In this document: positions 61,189 to 64,000 of the stretch, piece after piece | Numbering within the stretch: position 1 is the first letter of the stretch | How the letters are laid out: every line of letters starts with the position of its first letter | From: Chitinophagaceae bacterium | GTDB lineage: Bacteria; Bacteroidota; Bacteroidia; Chitinophagales; Chitinophagaceae | Direction of reading: 5' to 3' | Length of the DNA: 64,000 nt | Assembly (NCBI GenBank): GCA_016699815.1 | Contig: CP065012.1 | Span: 558,001-622,000, forward strand | The notes under the pieces: model-generated | The model's database searches: none | What the model saw: only the letters and a program-made list of their open reading frames with translations | What the model was told of the DNA's origin: nothing | Position numbers and translations under genes: made by a program

Positions 61189-63171
61189 ATGATAAAGAAA
61201 CATAACATCCTTAATAAATCAATTTTAATTTCCCTGCTGCTAATTATAGGGTTTTCGGTATTGGCACAACGCACTACAGTGGGCAATCTTTTAGTTGAAG
61301 CAGCAGGCGAAATACCTTCAGCTGTTTCGGAAAAGCTCGATCAGTATAATAATATCCGCACTGCAGGTTTTGCAGACTGGGATGCCACGGGTAATGGACT
61401 GTATATAGTTACCCGCTTTGCCGATGTAGCTCAAATACATCATGTAAGTAAGCCTGGAGCTTACCGTGAGCAAATTACTTTTTTCAAAGAACCTGTAACC
61501 GCTGTTTCTAAATGTCCCAATCCTGGTAAAAACGGTTTTCTTTTCAGCCAGGATATTGGAGGCAACGAAAATTATCAAATTTATTATTTCGATATACAAA
61601 GCAGCGTTTATACAATGCTCACCGATGGAAAAAGCCGCAATACTAATGCTTTGTGGAATAAAAAGGGCGATAAAATAGCCTTTGCCACTACCAAACGAAC
61701 CGGCAAAGATTTAGATTTTTACATTGCTCCTCTTAGCAATCCTTCGGAAGCAAAACTGGTTAAGGAAAATAAAGGTGGCGGATGGTTGCTGGCAGACTGG
61801 AGCAATGATGGCAATAAATTAATAGCCATAAACTACACTTCCATCAACGAGTCAAAAATTTATTTGATTGATATTGCCACAGGAAAAATGGAAGAAATTA
61901 ACCCTTCCGGCAAACAAATTTCTTATTCAAACAGAAATGTAAAATTTTCAAAAGATGGCAAAGGCATTTTTCTCACATCAGATGAAGATGCAGAATTTCT
62001 TAGCCTCTGGTATTTTGATTTTACATCAAAGAAAATGTTGAAAATAACCAACCTGAATTATGATGTAGACAGGATTGAACTTGCTGCAGATGGTTCAAAA
62101 CTTGTTTTTGTAGTTAATGATGCTGGTTATTCAAAACCTTACCTGCTGAACATCAAAACAATGAAGTATTCTCTTTTAAATTTAGGTGCAAATATTTCTA
62201 TTTCAAATATAGGCTTCAATAAAGACAATAACCGGGTTGCGTTTACTATAAATACTCCTACTCAAGCTTCTGAAGTATTTGTACATAATTTAAAAACCAA
62301 CTCTACAATACGCTGGACCTTTAGCGAAACAGCCGGCTTGAATCCAGATAAATTTAGTACAACAACACTCATAGAATATCCTACTTTTGACAAAAATACT
62401 GAAACGGGAAAAAACCGGATGATTCCCTCATTTCTGGTTATGCCCAAAAATACAACTGGCAAATTACCTGTACTCATTAGCATTCATGGAGGCCCCGAAG
62501 GTCAATCAAGGGCAAATTTTAATGTATTGAATCAATATTTGGCAAACGAATTGGGTATTGCTGTTTTACTACCAAATGTTAGAGGTTCGGCTGGTTATGG
62601 AAAAACTTATTTAAAATTGGATAATGGCAAATTGCGTGAAAATTCAGTAAATGATATTGGTTCTTTACTCGATTGGATTGCCACTCAACCCAATTTAGAT
62701 GTATCACGTGTTGCGGTTTATGGTGGCAGCTATGGTGGGTATATGAGTTTGGCATGTATGACGCATTACAACAGCCGGCTTACCTGTGGTATAGATTTAT
62801 TTGGGATTTCAAATTTTGTAAGTTTCCTTAAAAACACTTCAGGCTACAGGGCCGACCTGAGAAGAGTTGAATATGGTGATGAAAGGGATATTGTTATGGC
62901 AGAGTTTTTAACAAAAATAAGCCCTTTAACCAATATTAAAAATATTACAAAGCCCATGTTTATCTACCAGGGCGAAAACGACCCAAGAGTTCCCCTATCC
63001 GAATCGGAACAAATGGTAACAACCTTAAAACAAAATGGCGTTGCCGTAAGTTATATCCGGGCAAAAGATGAAGGACATGGCTTAGCAAAAAAAGCAAACC
63101 GGGATTATATCTTTGCAGCAATGGCTGTGTTTTTAAAAAAACATTTGGTTGGGGAAGGAGCAATACAGTAA
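61189..63171 (+). CDS. S9-family prolyl oligopeptidase-like peptidase
   Basis: 660 residues with a signal peptide (residues 1-26, ending SVLAQ). The N-terminal part to about 400 is a beta-propeller with TolB-like repeats; the C-terminal part is an alpha/beta hydrolase with S514 in GGSYGGYMS, D598 in ENDPRVPL and H630 in DEGHGLAKK. It resembles acylaminoacyl- or dipeptidyl-peptidases that act on oligopeptides in the periplasm. Starts 57 nt after the DinB-like gene. Confidence 0.93.
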   Translation: MIKKHNILNKSILISLLLIIGFSVLAQRTTVGNLLVEAAGEIPSAVSEKLDQYNNIRTAGFADWDATGNGLYIVTRFADVAQIHHVSKPGAYREQITFFKEPVTAVSKCPNPGKNGFLFSQDIGGNENYQIYYFDIQSSVYTMLTDGKSRNTNALWNKKGDKIAFATTKRTGKDLDFYIAPLSNPSEAKLVKENKGGGWLLADWSNDGNKLIAINYTSINESKIYLIDIATGKMEEINPSGKQISYSNRNVKFSKDGKGIFLTSDEDAEFLSLWYFDFTSKKMLKITNLNYDVDRIELAADGSKLVFVVNDAGYSKPYLLNIKTMKYSLLNLGANISISNIGFNKDNNRVAFTINTPTQASEVFVHNLKTNSTIRWTFSETAGLNPDKFSTTTLIEYPTFDKNTETGKNRMIPSFLVMPKNTTGKLPVLISIHGGPEGQSRANFNVLNQYLANELGIAVLLPNVRGSAGYGKTYLKLDNGKLRENSVNDIGSLLDWIATQPNLDVSRVAVYGGSYGGYMSLACMTHYNSRLTCGIDLFGISNFVSFLKNTSGYRADLRRVEYGDERDIVMAEFLTKISPLTNIKNITKPMFIYQGENDPRVPLSESEQMVTTLKQNGVAVSYIRAKDEGHGLAKKANRDYIFAAMAVFLKKHLVGEGAIQ

Positions 63172-63339
63172 TATATTTTCTTAGGTATCCAATTTATTTT
63201 GTCCAAAAGACAGGTTAACTTAGAAATAATAAATTTGCGAAAGAACAAAAAAACCAAAAACCTGCAATTAATTCTATTTTTATTATCTTCATCAGTAAAA
63301 CAAAATACCAATAGAAACTGAAATAAATAAAATTCAAAA

Positions 63340-63816
63340 ATGAAAGCAACCGGAAAAACAGTAAATGAAATCTTATCATCTGTACCTCCAGAAAGAAAGG
63401 AAGCATTTAACAAGCTACACCTGGTAATTGTAAAAAATCTACCCAAAGGTTTTGAAGCAGCAATTAGCTACGGTGGCTTAGGATATGTAGTACCGCACAA
63501 GCTTTATCCCGGTGGCTACCATTGCAAACCCAGTGAGCCACTCCCTTTTGCCGGCATTGCTTCGCAAAAAAATAGTATTAATTTTTATCACATGGGCATA
63601 TATTCAAACCCAAACTTACTAGAATGGTTTGTAAGTGAATATCCGAAGCATAGCAAAAAAAATCCCGACATGGGAAAAAGTTGTATACGGTTTAAAAATA
63701 TGGATGATATACCCTATAAACTCATAGGTGAATTAATGAAGAAGATGAGCGCAAAAGACTGGATAGGTATTTATGAATCTAATTTTAAAAAAACAAAAAC
63801 CGGCAACAATAAATAA
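63340..63816 (+). CDS. DUF1801 (YdhG-like) protein
   Basis: 158-residue cytoplasmic protein of the DUF1801 family: TVNEILSSVPPERKEAFNKL at the N-terminus, AAISYGGLGYVVPHKLYPGG, INFYHMGIYSN, and CIRFKNMDDIPYKLIGELMKK. The family is related to frataxin-like folds and has no settled function. Monocistronic as far as can be seen. Confidence 0.88.
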   Translation: MKATGKTVNEILSSVPPERKEAFNKLHLVIVKNLPKGFEAAISYGGLGYVVPHKLYPGGYHCKPSEPLPFAGIASQKNSINFYHMGIYSNPNLLEWFVSEYPKHSKKNPDMGKSCIRFKNMDDIPYKLIGELMKKMSAKDWIGIYESNFKKTKTGNNK

Positions 63817-63820
63817 ATAA

Positions 63821-63931
63821 ATGAAACTAATTTTTTTTCTTTCTTTTTTAGTTATGTACTGCTACTTGTGCCTGAGTACCCGAACACATGAAAGAAATTA
63901 TTTTTTTGCAAAAAATACCAGTATAAAATGA
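63821..63931 (+). CDS. Possible small hydrophobic peptide
   Basis: A 36-codon frame with ATG 4 nt after the previous stop codon. It begins MKLIFFLSFLVMYCYLCLS, like a signal or membrane segment, and ends in a basic tail. No family, no clear ribosome-binding site; it may be chance. Confidence 0.2.
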   Translation: MKLIFFLSFLVMYCYLCLSTRTHERNYFFAKNTSIK

Positions 63932-64000
63932 AAATGCCGACTATTACAGTTAACTCATGCACACATCACTACATATTTAAATAATCATTTGTACTTTTAG

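Overview
The window reads as chromosome of a Bacteroidota bacterium, most likely of the Chitinophagaceae or a near relative. The grounds are two giant secreted proteins with type IX secretion (T9SS) C-terminal domains, lipoproteins with Bacteroidota-type lipoboxes, an outer-membrane barrel of the TonB-receptor type with a carboxypeptidase-like N-terminal domain, an ABC-2/M1-peptidase fusion, and a Bacteroidota-type -7 promoter element (TAnnTTTG) just upstream of at least 14 genes. No rRNA, tRNA, CRISPR array, transposase or integrase gene was seen.

Layout. 1-9.7 kb: housekeeping and small operons: a UbiA prenyltransferase, an fdx-iscX-kdsC operon, a DUF2520 protein divergent from an alpha/beta hydrolase, pcm, a TraB/GumN lipoprotein, and an ECF sigma factor cluster with a putative membrane regulator and a SIMPL-like secreted protein. 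9.7-22.6 kb: two tandem paralogous giant T9SS proteins (about 2,325 and 1,917 residues). 23-42.4 kb: lepA, yajQ, an outer-membrane barrel protein, lgt-like, DUF805 and bacilliredoxin genes, hsp20, an arsR/ogt divergent pair, an ABC-F ATPase, a sugar dehydrogenase lipoprotein, carbonic anhydrase, a MopE-repeat protein whose reading frame is broken inside 198-bp tandem repeats, and a divergent lrp/asnC-ahcY pair with three Lrp-like boxes spaced exactly 31 bp apart. 42.4-58.8 kb: an accessory island. 58.8-64 kb: sulfatase, DinB-like protein, S9 peptidase and DUF1801 protein.

The island is the most unusual part. It carries a MarR/ABC/M1-peptidase operon, a HigBA-like toxin-antitoxin pair, a complete type I restriction-modification operon (XRE regulator, hsdM, hsdS, hsdR) and an ADP-ribosylglycohydrolase with an unrecognised N-terminal domain. 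The modules are separated by two families of structured non-coding elements. Family A (four copies) is a hairpin whose arms change sequence but stay complementary, always with the same two A.A mismatches and a loop containing GCCAA. Family B (three full copies and one half copy) is a long imperfect palindrome with arms built around TTGGC, starting at AACA and, in two copies, ending at CGTTA; it brackets the toxin-antitoxin pair and other modules in a way that recalls integron attC sites. No integrase is present, so mobility by that route is inference.

Working together: the island looks like a defence locus assembled from exchangeable modules (restriction, toxin-antitoxin, ADP-ribose chemistry, an export system), inserted between conserved metabolic genes (ahcY on the left, sulfatase/peptidase on the right). 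The backbone genes are ordinary; their interest lies mostly in regulatory sites: operator-like palindromes in the barrel-protein, marR, arsR and hsp20 promoters.
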